The notes: generated by a model from the letters alone, not told the origin. A stretch of DNA of 64,000 nt from CADEED01 sp036677145 (GCA_036677145.1 JAKFFF010000087.1:1-64000); one strand, 5' to 3'. Shown: positions 34,768 through 43,936, numbered from the stretch's first letter. Numbers and translations are program-made.

Positions 34768-36390
34768 ATGTACATCCTCAAGAAGAGCCCTCGCACGCTG
34801 GGACTCGATGAGCCCATCCGGCACGACAGCCACAAGCGTCCCGTGACGCGGCGTGACTTCATTGCGCAGGGCTTTCAGACGGGTCCGGCGATCGTGGCCG
34901 GCGGCGCGCTGCTGAGCGCACTCATCGGCCGCAATGCGCATGGCGCGATGAGCCCGCCGCTCGAAGATTTCGCGGCGAACATCTGCAACATCTCCGCGGG
35001 CGCCGGCAAGGTCCCGTTCATCGCGTTCGATCTCGCCGGTGGTGCGAACCTGCACGGCTCGGAAATGCTCATCGGCCAGTCGGGCCGCCCCGAGAACTTC
35101 CTGTCCACGCAGGGCTACGCCACGGTAGGCCTGCCCGGCAACATGAACCCGAACTCCCCGGGCGCGGTCGCCGGTACGAATTTCGTCAACAATGAATTCG
35201 GCGCCCTGTGGCACTCAGACGGCGCGATCCTGCGCGGCATGCTTGCTTCCACGCAGCCGGCCACGCGCGCCAACACGAACGGCTTCGGCATCGCCGCGCG
35301 TTCGGAAAATGACACGGGCAACAACCCGCACAATCCGATGTACGGCATCAACCGCATCGGCGCCGACGGCGAACTACTCACGCTGATCGGCTCGCAGAAC
35401 TCGGATTCGGGCGGCAACTCGATGGCGCCCGCCGCGATGATCAACCCCGCCGTGCGTCCGACCAAGGTCGACCGCGCGAGTGACGTGACTGGTCTCGTGG
35501 ACACCGGCGAGCTCAGTAGTTTGCTGCCGGGTACTGTGCCGGGCGAGACCTCGCCCGACGCCATCGCCGTGCTCGAGTCGATGACTCGACTCGGCCACGC
35601 CAAAACCGATCTGGTCGATCCCAAGCTGGCCTCGGTGGATGAAGCCGCGTTGCGCCAGCTGGTCAAGTGCGGCTATGTGAAGTCCACTTACCTGGCGGAC
35701 CGCTTCCGCTCGCCCGCGGCGCTCAACCCTGATCGCGATCCGGAGATCGTCGGACCCACCGGCATCTTCACGCAGGCTGAATACAACGCAGACGGCGAAT
35801 TCCGCAAGGCCGCGGCCGTCATGAAGATGGTCATCAACGGCTACGCGGGCGCCGGCACGATCACGATGGGTGGCTACGACTATCACGGCCAGGGCCGCAA
35901 CACCGGCGAGACGCGCAACTTCCGCGCGGGCCGCTGCATCGGCGCCTGCCTCGACTACGCACGACGCATGAACAAGCCGCTGATGATCTACATCTTCAGT
36001 GACGGTTCGTTGTCGGCCAACGGCGTGGTGAACAACTCCGTCGACGGCCGCGGCAAGCTCGACTGGGCGAGCGACAACCAGTCGACCGCCGCTTCGCTCG
36101 TGCTCGTGTATCGGCCGGCGGGCCGCGTGGCCTTCCGCGACGACAATCGCAAACAGATAGGCTCGATGAGCGCCGGCGCCGCGGTGGTCACCACGTCCAG
36201 TCCCGCGGCCAACGCGGTCAACCTGCTCGTGGAGACGGTGCTGCTCAATTACATGGCGCTCCACAACGAGCATGGCTTGTTCGATACCCCCGCCTACTTC
36301 CCGCGTCATGGCCTGGGCGGCATCGCCGCGCGTGATGCCCTGACAATCCTGGCGCCGGTGTGTAACGGCACGATCAGCAGCCCGGCCTGA
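34768..36390 (+). CDS. DUF1501-like Tat-exported protein
   Basis: A 540-residue protein. A twin-arginine signal (T-R-R-D-F-I-A-Q-G near residue 30) is followed by a hydrophobic stretch. The body resembles DUF1501 proteins: P-F-I-A-F-D-L-A-G-G-A-N-L-H-G opens it, and G-G-Y-D-Y-H-G-Q-G with a distal Y-I-F-S-D-G-S takes the place of the usual F-D-T-H and S-E-F-G-R motifs. DUF1501 is commonly the partner of DUF1588-type cytochromes. It follows the LamG gene by ten bases with GGAGAAG as ribosome site. Similarity is partial, so the name is tentative. Confidence 0.5.
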   Translation: MYILKKSPRTLGLDEPIRHDSHKRPVTRRDFIAQGFQTGPAIVAGGALLSALIGRNAHGAMSPPLEDFAANICNISAGAGKVPFIAFDLAGGANLHGSEMLIGQSGRPENFLSTQGYATVGLPGNMNPNSPGAVAGTNFVNNEFGALWHSDGAILRGMLASTQPATRANTNGFGIAARSENDTGNNPHNPMYGINRIGADGELLTLIGSQNSDSGGNSMAPAAMINPAVRPTKVDRASDVTGLVDTGELSSLLPGTVPGETSPDAIAVLESMTRLGHAKTDLVDPKLASVDEAALRQLVKCGYVKSTYLADRFRSPAALNPDRDPEIVGPTGIFTQAEYNADGEFRKAAAVMKMVINGYAGAGTITMGGYDYHGQGRNTGETRNFRAGRCIGACLDYARRMNKPLMIYIFSDGSLSANGVVNNSVDGRGKLDWASDNQSTAASLVLVYRPAGRVAFRDDNRKQIGSMSAGAAVVTTSSPAANAVNLLVETVLLNYMALHNEHGLFDTPAYFPRHGLGGIAARDALTILAPVCNGTISSPA

Positions 36391-36423
36391 CAGCGTCGAC
36401 CCAGCCAGCAGTAGTACGGACCT

Positions 36424-36470
36424 GAGGGAGCGTCGGCGACTCGCGACAGAGAAGCTGGCGCTCCCTCTTT
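36424..36470 (+). terminator. Likely terminator of the cytochrome/LamG/DUF1501-like genes
   Basis: A 9-bp perfect stem, GAGGGAGCG at 36424-36432 and CGCTCCCTC at 36459-36467, with a 26-base loop, is followed by TTTCATT. The loop is long and the T-run short, so termination may be partial, allowing read-through to the downstream envelope genes. Confidence 0.5.
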
Positions 36471-36482
36471 CATTCACATCGG

Positions 36483-36503
36483 ACGCCGCCGCTTCGGCGG
36501 CGT
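36483..36503. other. GC-rich hairpin
   Basis: A 9-bp perfect stem, ACGCCGCCG and CGGCGGCGT, with a CTT loop. No T-run follows on either strand. It may be an attenuator or a REP-like element. Confidence 0.45.
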
Positions 36504-36517
36504 GAAGAGTGTGGCGT

Positions 36518-36577
36518 CAGCCACTGAGAATGCAGCCACTGGGAATGCAGCCACTGAGAACGGTGCCACTGAGAAGT
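36518..36577 (+). repeat. 15-bp tandem repeat, four copies
   Basis: The unit CAGCCACTGAGAATG repeats at 36518, 36533, 36548 and 36563 with one to several changes per copy. It lies outside any gene I accept. Confidence 0.8.
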
Positions 36578-36717
36578 GCTTCGTTGACATTGTTAAGTAG
36601 GCTATGCGAGGGTTTCCCGCGTCAATTCGAGTGGAATCCGGTATCGCTTGTCCGGTGACCCCCAATGTTGAACCAACCGTTGAATCGACCTTGAGCACTT
36701 GTTTGTTAGTGAGTCCC

Positions 36718-37233
36718 GTGGATGCTCCGCGTGCGCAGTTTGCTGCGCTTGCGCTCGTGGCTTTTGTCGCGCTCGCGGGCGCCGCCATGGCCGCGGAACC
36801 CTATCCACTGACCGGCAAGCCGGCGCCCGACCTGGTCGCGCGCGGCATCTCGGGCGAAAACGTGCGCATTTCCGAACATCGCGGCGAGGTCGTCGTAGTT
36901 AGTTTCTGGAGCGGCAGCTGCAACACCTGCCGCAACCAGCTCGAAGCCCTCGATCGCATCGCCAAGACCTACAAGAGTGCCGGGCTGGTCGTGATCGGCG
37001 TGAATCTCGACGAGAACACCGCGCGCGCCGAAAAGTTCGCGCGTGCGCAGAGCGTGGACTTTCCCCTGCTGGTCTCGACGCCGCGCAATACCGGTCGTGA
37101 CTTCGAAGTCGATCGCCTGCCCATGGTCGTGTTCCTCGATCGCGCCGGCGTGCTGCGCGTGGCGCATCGTGAATTCAAATCGCGTGATGAAGAAACCTAC
37201 GTGCGCGAGCTGCGCACCCTTCTTGACGAGTAA
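36718..37233 (+). CDS. TlpA-like periplasmic redoxin
   Basis: A 171-residue protein from a GTG start. A signal peptide (G-A-A-M-A-A-E) precedes a thioredoxin fold with the active site C68-N-T-C71 in S-G-S-C-N-T-C-R-N-Q. A D-R-L-P-M-V-V-F-L-D segment supplies the cis-Pro. Its CNTC is less common than CGPC. It is the second TlpA-like protein of the cluster. A longer frame upstream gives a 38-residue extension without signal character, so the GTG at 36718 is preferred. Confidence 0.75.
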   Translation: MDAPRAQFAALALVAFVALAGAAMAAEPYPLTGKPAPDLVARGISGENVRISEHRGEVVVVSFWSGSCNTCRNQLEALDRIAKTYKSAGLVVIGVNLDENTARAEKFARAQSVDFPLLVSTPRNTGRDFEVDRLPMVVFLDRAGVLRVAHREFKSRDEETYVRELRTLLDE

Positions 37234-37247
37234 TCCGAGTCAACCCT

Positions 37248-37919
37248 ATGTCCAAACCCACCCAATTCGCGCGCGTCGCCGCCTGGCTCGCCATCGTCGT
37301 GCTCGCGACGCAGGTCACGGCGCAGGATCCGCAGGCGCAACCGCCGGCCGATGCAACGACCGCGACGTCCGACGAGGCGCCACCCGCAGTCGGTGAATCC
37401 ACCGACGCGTCCATCTCGCAGCTAGCGCCGGGCGCCGAACCCGCGCCGGATGAAACCCAGCCGCCGGCCGACACACGCGCGCTCGACGAGACGGTGCAGG
37501 ATCTCAAGAAAGACGTCGTCGACCTGAACCGCGAGCTGTTCGTGCTGGAGGAAGAACTGCTGTTCCCCGCGAACACGCAGGTCGCGGTGTTCGTCTCGAT
37601 GGACATCGGCGAGTTCTTCGCGCTCGATTCACTCTCGCTCAAGATCGACAACAAGGAAGTCGCCAACTACCTGTACACGCCACGCGAGGCAGAGGCGCTG
37701 CTCAAGGGCGGTGTGCACCGGGTCTATCTCGGCAATCTCAAGGTCGGCGAGCACGAGCTCGTGGCGTTCTTCAGCGGCAAGGGCCCGAACGAGCGCGACT
37801 ACAAACGCGGCGCGAATCTCAAATTCGAGAAGGGCGTGGGCGCGAAATACCTCGAGCTCAAGATCACCGACCGTCAGCGCCGCGCACAACCCGAATTCGC
37901 CATCAAGGATTGGGAATGA
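37248..37919 (+). CDS. Periplasmic coiled-coil protein of unknown function
   Basis: A 223-residue protein with a signal peptide (ending VTAQD), a Pro/Ala/Asp/Glu-rich linker to about residue 75 and a short coiled-coil (L-D-E-T-V-Q-D-L-K-K-D-V-V-D-L-N-R-E-L). A beta-rich domain follows, running from A-N-T-Q-V-A-V-F-V-S-M-D to the end (Y-L-E-L-K-I-T-D). I recognise no family. It lies 14 bases after the redoxin gene and precedes the TPR gene by 29 bases, so it is part of the same run. Confidence 0.65.
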   Translation: MSKPTQFARVAAWLAIVVLATQVTAQDPQAQPPADATTATSDEAPPAVGESTDASISQLAPGAEPAPDETQPPADTRALDETVQDLKKDVVDLNRELFVLEEELLFPANTQVAVFVSMDIGEFFALDSLSLKIDNKEVANYLYTPREAEALLKGGVHRVYLGNLKVGEHELVAFFSGKGPNERDYKRGANLKFEKGVGAKYLELKITDRQRRAQPEFAIKDWE

Positions 37920-37948
37920 AGGGCAGGGAATAGGCGGAGAGCAATACC

Positions 37949-40027
37949 TTGCGTCCCATCATTCACGCAGCGGTAGTCTGGACGGCGGCCATGCTGGCCG
38001 TGCCGGTGCTGGTTTCGCCGGCGATGGCCGCGAAGCCGGAGGTCGACAAGCTGTCGCCCACCGTCGTGCGCGACCTGCATTTCGGCGACGCACTCTTTTA
38101 TTACTACCAGGGCCAGGACTTCGAGGCGATCACGCGCCTGCAGGCCTACCGCCAGTGGGGCCGCATGCCGCACCACGATGCGGAGACGAACCTGCTGCTC
38201 GGCGGCCTCTATCTATCGCTCGGCCTGCACAACGAGGCGGGCGAACGATTCGAAACGTTGCTGACGCAGTCCGTGCCCGAGGGCGTGCGCAATCGCGCGT
38301 GGTTCTATCTCGGCAAGGTCTGGTACGCGCGCGGCTACCTCGATCGCGCGGAACGCGCCATCAAGGAAGTGCAGGGCAGGCTCTCGCCCGATCTCGAAGC
38401 CGAGCGCATGCACCTGTTGTCCAACATCCTGCTGCGCCAGCAGCGCTTCGACGAAGCCGTCGCGCTGCTCAATTCATGGCGTGGCCGCAAGGAACAGTCC
38501 GACTGGCTGGCGTATGCGCAGTACAACCTCGGCGTCGCGCTGGTTCGCAAGGGTCTCATCGCCGAGGCCGATCCATTCCTGACGTCGGTGGGCACGATCG
38601 AATCGGGCCGCCGCGAACTGCGCTCGCTCAAGGATCGCGCCAATCTCGCGCTGGGTTACGCCTACCTGCAGAACAATCAGCCGGACCTCGCCAAGCCCGT
38701 GCTGCAGCGGGTGCGCCTCGACGGTCCGTATTCGAACAAGGCGCTGCTCGGCGTCGGCTGGGCGGATGCGGCAAGCGGGCAATTCCAGGAAGCGCTCACG
38801 CCGTGGATGGAATTGCGCGACCGGAATCTGCTGGATTCGGCCGTGCAGGAGGCTTACCTCGCGATTCCCTATGCGTTCGCGAAGTTGAACGCCAACGCGC
38901 AGGCCGCCGAGAACTACGAGACGGCGATCCGTTCCTTCGACACCGAGACAATGAACCTCGACTCGTCGATCGCACAGATCAACGACGGCACCATGCTCGA
39001 CAAGCTGCTGCAACGTGATGCGAAGGATCAGTACGGCTGGTTCTGGCAGCTGCGTGAGCTGCCGAACGCGCCCGAATCGCGTTACCTCTATCACCTGCTC
39101 GCCGGCCACGATTTCCAGGAAGGCCTCAAGAATTACCGCGATCTCGCGTTCCTGGGCGGCACGCTCTCCAAGTGGCAGGACAGCATCGTCGCCTTCGACG
39201 ACATGCTCGACACGCGTGAGCGGGCATACGCGGAACGCGTGCCGCAGGCGGACGCGGTGCTGGCATCGGGCCGCCTCGACAAATACGGCGCGGATCGCGC
39301 CACGGCCGGCGGCGTGCTCGACGAAGTGGAGAACACGCAGGACGTCGCCGCGCTCGGCACGGCCGAAGAGCGCGACCAGTGGGCGCGCATCATGCGTCTC
39401 GAAGAGGCGTTGCTGACCGCGCCCAACGACGACGAAACGAATGCGATCCGCGAGAAGACGCGCCTGGCGAAGGGCGTGCTCTACTGGCGGCTGGCCGAAT
39501 CCTTCAAGGCGCGCGTCTGGAACGAGCGCCGCACGTTGCGAGATCTCGACCAGGCCTTGCGCGAAGCGCAGAACCGCTGGGTACGCGTGGAAAAGGCGCG
39601 CGGCTCCATGCCTGACAACACCGGCGAGTTCGCGGCGCGCGTCGCGGCGCTGCGCCAGCGGCTCGAAGCGTCGCAGGTGCGCCTCGCGCACGTCGCGAAG
39701 CAGCAGAACGCGCTGCTCGAAAGCCTGGCTCGCAATGAGCTGGAGCAGCAGAAAGAACGCATCGGCACGTACCAGATCCAGGCGCGCTTCGCGCTCGCCT
39801 CGATCTACGACCGGGCGGCGCTCGGCGGCGGCGCGGTCAGCGCGCCCGCCGGACAGCAGCCGTCCGAATCGCAGGGCGAGCTCGAAGTCGTGCCGGCGGA
39901 ACCGGCGGCGCCTGAAGGCACTCCGCCCGGCGATCAAACTACCGCCCCGCAGGACGCTCCCGCTCCCGCGCCCGATTCACCCGAGCCGGGCGTGAATACT
40001 TCGCCGCCGCCGGGAGGCACGCCGTGA
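37949..40027 (+). CDS. Periplasmic TPR protein, 692 residues
   Basis: Starts at TTG 37949, preceded by GGCGGAGAG; a signal peptide ends at S-P-A-M-A-A-K. TPR-like helices fill residues about 45-330 (for example G-L-Y-L-S-L-G-L-H-N-E-A-G-E-R-F). A mixed helical middle and a coiled-coil near 560-620 follow. The tail is Pro/Ala-rich and carries P-D-S-P-E-P-G-V-N-T-S, a motif repeated in the small protein at 43463. The stop overlaps the next start (GTGA), so translation is coupled to the larger TPR protein. It is probably the scaffold partner of that protein. Confidence 0.7.
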   Translation: MRPIIHAAVVWTAAMLAVPVLVSPAMAAKPEVDKLSPTVVRDLHFGDALFYYYQGQDFEAITRLQAYRQWGRMPHHDAETNLLLGGLYLSLGLHNEAGERFETLLTQSVPEGVRNRAWFYLGKVWYARGYLDRAERAIKEVQGRLSPDLEAERMHLLSNILLRQQRFDEAVALLNSWRGRKEQSDWLAYAQYNLGVALVRKGLIAEADPFLTSVGTIESGRRELRSLKDRANLALGYAYLQNNQPDLAKPVLQRVRLDGPYSNKALLGVGWADAASGQFQEALTPWMELRDRNLLDSAVQEAYLAIPYAFAKLNANAQAAENYETAIRSFDTETMNLDSSIAQINDGTMLDKLLQRDAKDQYGWFWQLRELPNAPESRYLYHLLAGHDFQEGLKNYRDLAFLGGTLSKWQDSIVAFDDMLDTRERAYAERVPQADAVLASGRLDKYGADRATAGGVLDEVENTQDVAALGTAEERDQWARIMRLEEALLTAPNDDETNAIREKTRLAKGVLYWRLAESFKARVWNERRTLRDLDQALREAQNRWVRVEKARGSMPDNTGEFAARVAALRQRLEASQVRLAHVAKQQNALLESLARNELEQQKERIGTYQIQARFALASIYDRAALGGGAVSAPAGQQPSESQGELEVVPAEPAAPEGTPPGDQTTAPQDAPAPAPDSPEPGVNTSPPPGGTP

Positions 40028-43000
40028 CGCGTCCGCTGCTCGCCGCGGTCATCTCCGCGCTGTGCGCCGGAGTCGCGCTGAATGCCGTGGCCGCGCCCAA
40101 GAAAAGGGAAAAAACGATCGGCGATCTCGCGAATCGCCCGGTGGTGATCCAGCCCGACCAGAAAGTGGAGGCCAGCGCGTCGCGCGCGATGGAAAACTAC
40201 CGCCGCTTCCTCGAGCTGCAGAAGACGGATCCGCAACTGCGGGCCGAAGCGCTGCGCCGTCTCGCCGATCTCAACATGGAAGCGGGTGAGGGCGAACGCC
40301 TGCAGGGCGAGGCGACCACGCTCGACATGCAGGGCGCCGAGGCGATAAAGCTCTACTCGAGCCTGCTCAAGTCGTACCCCGACTACCCGCGCAACGACCA
40401 GGTGCTCTACCAGCTCGCGCGCGCGTACGAAACCACGGGTCAGCCGGAAAAGGCGCTGGCTTCGCTCGATGACATCCTGCGCCGCTATCCGCGTTCACCG
40501 CAGATGGATGAAGTGCAGTTCCGCCGTGGCGAGCTGCTGTTCTCGGCGCGCAATTACAACGCCGCGCAGGTCGCCTATCAATACGTCGTGTCGCATGGCG
40601 AGAAGTCGCCGTACCTCACGCAGAGTCTCTACAAGAACGGCTGGTCGCTGTTCAAGCAGGGCCTCAACGACGAGAGCCTGCCGCAATTCGCGGGCGTGCT
40701 CGATCGCACGATGCTGACGAAGACGGACAAGAAACTCGTACCGCTCGACAAGCTGCCGCGCGCGAGCCGCGAACTCGCGGACGACACGTTGCGCGTCATG
40801 GCGGTCACGTTCTCGTACGACGACGACGCGGTCGCCGCGATGGAGCGATTCATCTCCGGCCACGGCAATCCGGCGTACGCACCCGTCATCTATTCGCGCC
40901 TCGGCGACTTGTACGTCGAGAAGGAACGCTTCCAGGACGCGGCCGCCGTTTACCGCGCGTTCGCGACACGCGAGCCGAACAGCGAGTTTTCGCCCGGCCT
41001 GTCGATGCAGGCCATCGAGGCCTATCGCAAGGGTGGCTTCACGGAGCTGGTACTCGAAGGCAAGCGCGAGTACGTCGCGCTGTACAACTACGGGACGACG
41101 TTCTGGCAGGGCCGCAACCGCGCGGATTACCCGAGCATCGCCAAAGAACTCAAGATCAACCTCAAGGACGTCGCCACCTACTTCCACGCGAATGCGCAGA
41201 AGTCGAAGAAGGCGGACGAGTACCTCGAGGCGGCGCGCTGGTACCGCACGTACCTGGAATCCTTCCCGGACGATCCGGATTCCTTCGGCACCAACTATCT
41301 GCTTGCCGAGACGTTGTACGAAGCGGGCGACTTCAGCAATGCCGCGGCGGAGTTCACGCGCACCGCGTACAACTACCCGCGCAATCCGCGTTCGGCCGAG
41401 GCCGCCTACGCCGCGCTCGGCTCGCTCGCCAAACACGAAGTGAAGCTGCCCGACGCCGACAAGGCGGAGTGGCACAAGCAGACGGTCGATCTCGGCATCA
41501 AGTTCGGCACGACTTTCCCCGAGCATCCGGATTCCTCGGGCGTGCTGACGCGCGCCGCCGAAGACATCTTCGCGACCAAGGACATGCAGCGCTCGATCGA
41601 GGTCGCGAACCTGGTGCTCGCGCATCAGCCGCCGGCCGATGTGCCGAAGCGGCGCATCGCGTACACCATCATCGGCCAGGCGAACTTCGACCTCATGCAG
41701 TTCGCCGAGGCGGAGAAGGGTTTCATCGCGGCGCGTGATCTCACGCCGCCGACCGACAAGATGCGCGCGGACCTCACCGAACGTATCGCCTCGTCGGTGT
41801 ATCGCCAGGCCGAGGCCAAACAGCAATCCGGCGACAACCTCGGCGCCGTCGACGACTTCCTGCGCATCGCGGCGGTCGCGGGCACCTCGAAGATCGCGGC
41901 GCAGGCCGAATACGACGCCGGCGCGCAACTCATCATCCTCAAGGAATGGCCGCGCGCCATCCAGGTGCTCGAGCGCTTCCGCGCCAGCAACCCGAAGAGT
42001 GAATTCACCGCCGACGTCACGAAGAAGCTCGCGGTCGCATACGGCGAGACGGGTCAGGCGGGCCAGGCGGCCGTGGAATTCGAGCGCATCGCGCTGAATC
42101 CCGCGGAATCGAAGGACATCCAGCGCGAGGCGAACCTGCAGGCCGCGGATCTCTACGCGAAGGCCGGCAACCAGGCGAAGGCCGTCGGCATGCTCGAGCG
42201 CTTCGTGGTGACGTATCCGACACCGGTGGGCGACTCGATCGAGGCGCGGCAGAAGCTCGCCGACATCGCGGGCACCGCGGGCCAGCTCGACAAACAAAGG
42301 TATTGGCAGCGCGAGATCGTCAATGCGGACCGCAACGCGGGCGCCGCGCGCACGGATCGCACGACCTACCTCGCCGCGAAATCGCAGCTCGCGCTCGCGG
42401 GGCCGGCGCGCGACGAATATCGCAGCATCGCGCTGTTGCTGCCGCTCAAGACTTCGCTGGCCAAGAAACGCAAGGCGATGGAAGCCGCGCTCGGCGGCTA
42501 CAAGGCGGCGGCGGATTATCGCGTCGCCGAAGTCACGACACTGGCGACGTATGAAATCGCCGAGATCTACCGGCAGTTAGGCCAGGACATCATGAAGTCG
42601 CAGCGGCCGAAGGGCATCTCCGGCGACCAGCTCGACGAATACAACTCGCTGCTCGAAGAGCAGGCGTTCCCGTTCGAAGAGCAGGCGATCTCGACGCACG
42701 AGATCAACACGAAGCGCACGCGCGACAACGTCTATGACGAAGGCGTGAAGAAGAGTTTCGCGGCGCTCGCGACGCTCAAGCCCGGGCGTTACGGCAAGAC
42801 GGAGGTCATGGCCACGTCGTTCGATGCGCCCGTGCCCGCCGCGCCGCCGCCGCCCGCGCTGCCGGATCCACCCATCGTGACCCCTGCAGATCCGACCGCG
42901 CCGCCCGCGAAGAATCCCGCCGCGGCGGCAGCCGCAGCCCCCGCGGGCCCGGTGATTCCGAAAGCGCCGGCGCGCGCGGCGAGCGACTTCACGCGCGCGT

Positions 43001-43461
43001 TGCAGCTCATGCGCACGGATCCGACGCAGGCCAGCCTCGAGTTCCAGTTGATGACCCAGACGTATCCGGATCTGCCGGGTCCGTACGCCAACCTGGGCCT
43101 GCTTTACCGCAATGCCAATCAGCTCGCCGAATCAGAAGCCGCGTTCGCCAAGGCCACCGAATACGCGAGCTGGGACGCCGCCACCTGGGCCGAATACGGC
43201 CTGACGTTGCGCCAGGCCGGCAAGTTCGCCGAGGCGCGCAGCGCGTACGAAAGCGCCATCAAGGCGAATCCGTCCTACGCGCCAGCTCATCGCAATCTGG
43301 GTGTGCTGCTCGACCTTTATCTCGATGATCCGGTCGGTGCACAGGCCGAACTCGAGACCTACAAACAACTGACGGGTGAAGACAAACCCGTCTCTGGCTG
43401 GCTCGCCGAGCTGCGCTCGCGCAACAAGGCGCCCGCGCCGCCAAAGCCGGAAGGAAGCTGA
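40024..43461 (+). CDS. Giant periplasmic TPR protein, 1145 residues
   Basis: Begins at a GTG overlapping the upstream stop by four bases. A signal peptide (V-A-L-N-A-V-A-A) leads to very many TPR repeats through about residue 900 (for example Y-P-D-Y-P-R-N-D-Q-V-L-Y-Q-L-A-R). A Pro/Ala-rich linker at about 935-985 follows, and a second TPR block fills the last 140 residues, with A-S-W-D-A-A-T-W-A-E-Y-G and A-P-A-H-R-N-L-G-V-L-L. Large TPR proteins of this sort accompany Tol/Agl-like motors in myxobacterial gliding loci. Here it probably spans the periplasm as a scaffold. Confidence 0.75.
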   Translation: MTRPLLAAVISALCAGVALNAVAAPKKREKTIGDLANRPVVIQPDQKVEASASRAMENYRRFLELQKTDPQLRAEALRRLADLNMEAGEGERLQGEATTLDMQGAEAIKLYSSLLKSYPDYPRNDQVLYQLARAYETTGQPEKALASLDDILRRYPRSPQMDEVQFRRGELLFSARNYNAAQVAYQYVVSHGEKSPYLTQSLYKNGWSLFKQGLNDESLPQFAGVLDRTMLTKTDKKLVPLDKLPRASRELADDTLRVMAVTFSYDDDAVAAMERFISGHGNPAYAPVIYSRLGDLYVEKERFQDAAAVYRAFATREPNSEFSPGLSMQAIEAYRKGGFTELVLEGKREYVALYNYGTTFWQGRNRADYPSIAKELKINLKDVATYFHANAQKSKKADEYLEAARWYRTYLESFPDDPDSFGTNYLLAETLYEAGDFSNAAAEFTRTAYNYPRNPRSAEAAYAALGSLAKHEVKLPDADKAEWHKQTVDLGIKFGTTFPEHPDSSGVLTRAAEDIFATKDMQRSIEVANLVLAHQPPADVPKRRIAYTIIGQANFDLMQFAEAEKGFIAARDLTPPTDKMRADLTERIASSVYRQAEAKQQSGDNLGAVDDFLRIAAVAGTSKIAAQAEYDAGAQLIILKEWPRAIQVLERFRASNPKSEFTADVTKKLAVAYGETGQAGQAAVEFERIALNPAESKDIQREANLQAADLYAKAGNQAKAVGMLERFVVTYPTPVGDSIEARQKLADIAGTAGQLDKQRYWQREIVNADRNAGAARTDRTTYLAAKSQLALAGPARDEYRSIALLLPLKTSLAKKRKAMEAALGGYKAAADYRVAEVTTLATYEIAEIYRQLGQDIMKSQRPKGISGDQLDEYNSLLEEQAFPFEEQAISTHEINTKRTRDNVYDEGVKKSFAALATLKPGRYGKTEVMATSFDAPVPAAPPPPALPDPPIVTPADPTAPPAKNPAAAAAAAPAGPVIPKAPARAASDFTRALQLMRTDPTQASLEFQLMTQTYPDLPGPYANLGLLYRNANQLAESEAAFAKATEYASWDAATWAEYGLTLRQAGKFAEARSAYESAIKANPSYAPAHRNLGVLLDLYLDDPVGAQAELETYKQLTGEDKPVSGWLAELRSRNKAPAPPKPEGS

Positions 43462-43462
43462 C

Positions 43463-43936
43463 ATGAACAAACTACTTGCGGTCGCACTCCTGCTGCTCGC
43501 CGTCAGCGCGCTCGCTCAATCTCCGGTGAACGCGCCCCCGCCGGATTCGATGGAACCCGGCGTGAACACATCGGCGCCGGCCGCCGCGCCGGCAGCCGAG
43601 CCGGCCGCGACGCCGGCAACCGCGCCGCAGCCGGCCGCGAAACCGGCCGCGAAGCCTGCGCCCGCGACGGCTAACAAACCGCCGGTCAAATCCACCGCGA
43701 AGGACCGCCTGGATCTCGATTCGACCCAGATCACCGGAAATCGCGAGTTGCCCAAGGTCCTGTACATCGTGCCCTGGCGTAGTGCAGAGCTCGGCGACCT
43801 CGTGGGGCGCCCGGTCAACAGCCTGCTGGACGAGGTGCTCGAGCCGGTCGATCGCGACGTCTTTCGCCGACAGAATCGCTACTTCGAAGCGCTGCAGCCT
43901 AACGAAGCTGCGCCCGCGGGTAAGAGCGAGAAGTGA
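43463..43936 (+). CDS. Small Pro/Ala-rich exported protein with conserved C-terminal domain
   Basis: A 157-residue protein with a signal peptide (S-A-L-A-Q). The motif P-D-S-M-E-P-G-V-N-T-S lies right after the signal, echoing P-D-S-P-E-P-G-V-N-T-S of the 692-residue TPR protein. A Pro/Ala linker leads to a compact C-terminal domain with I-T-G-N-R-E-L-P-K-V-L-Y-I-V-P-W-R. No family recognised. AAGGAAG precedes the ATG. Confidence 0.65.
   Translation: MNKLLAVALLLLAVSALAQSPVNAPPPDSMEPGVNTSAPAAAPAAEPAATPATAPQPAAKPAAKPAPATANKPPVKSTAKDRLDLDSTQITGNRELPKVLYIVPWRSAELGDLVGRPVNSLLDEVLEPVDRDVFRRQNRYFEALQPNEAAPAGKSEK

Larger units (their letters stand above)
36391..36717. other. Intergenic stretch with two hairpins and a 15-bp tandem repeat
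   Basis: Non-coding by my reading. It holds a stem-loop with a CTCCC/GGGAG stem, a GC-rich hairpin and four copies of a 15-base unit, each listed separately. A TTGACA hexamer lies at 36584-36589 but no matching -10 element is seen at 16-18 bases. Confidence 0.5.

Noticed and set aside
36518..36577. Possible short CRISPR array
   Set aside because: The 15-base units are directly adjacent without unique spacers, so it is a plain tandem repeat.
36584..36589. TTGACA hexamer as a possible -35 box for the redoxin operon
   Set aside because: No acceptable -10 element at 16-18 bases, so a promoter is not claimed.
36474..36788. Reverse ORF with repeated F-S-V-A-A peptide units
   Set aside because: The repeats come from the 15-bp tandem array on the other strand; the frame runs into the redoxin gene and lacks protein-like composition.
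38474..39937. Long reverse ORF of 487 codons
   Set aside because: Antisense to the 692-residue TPR gene, with no recognisable motif or ribosome site.
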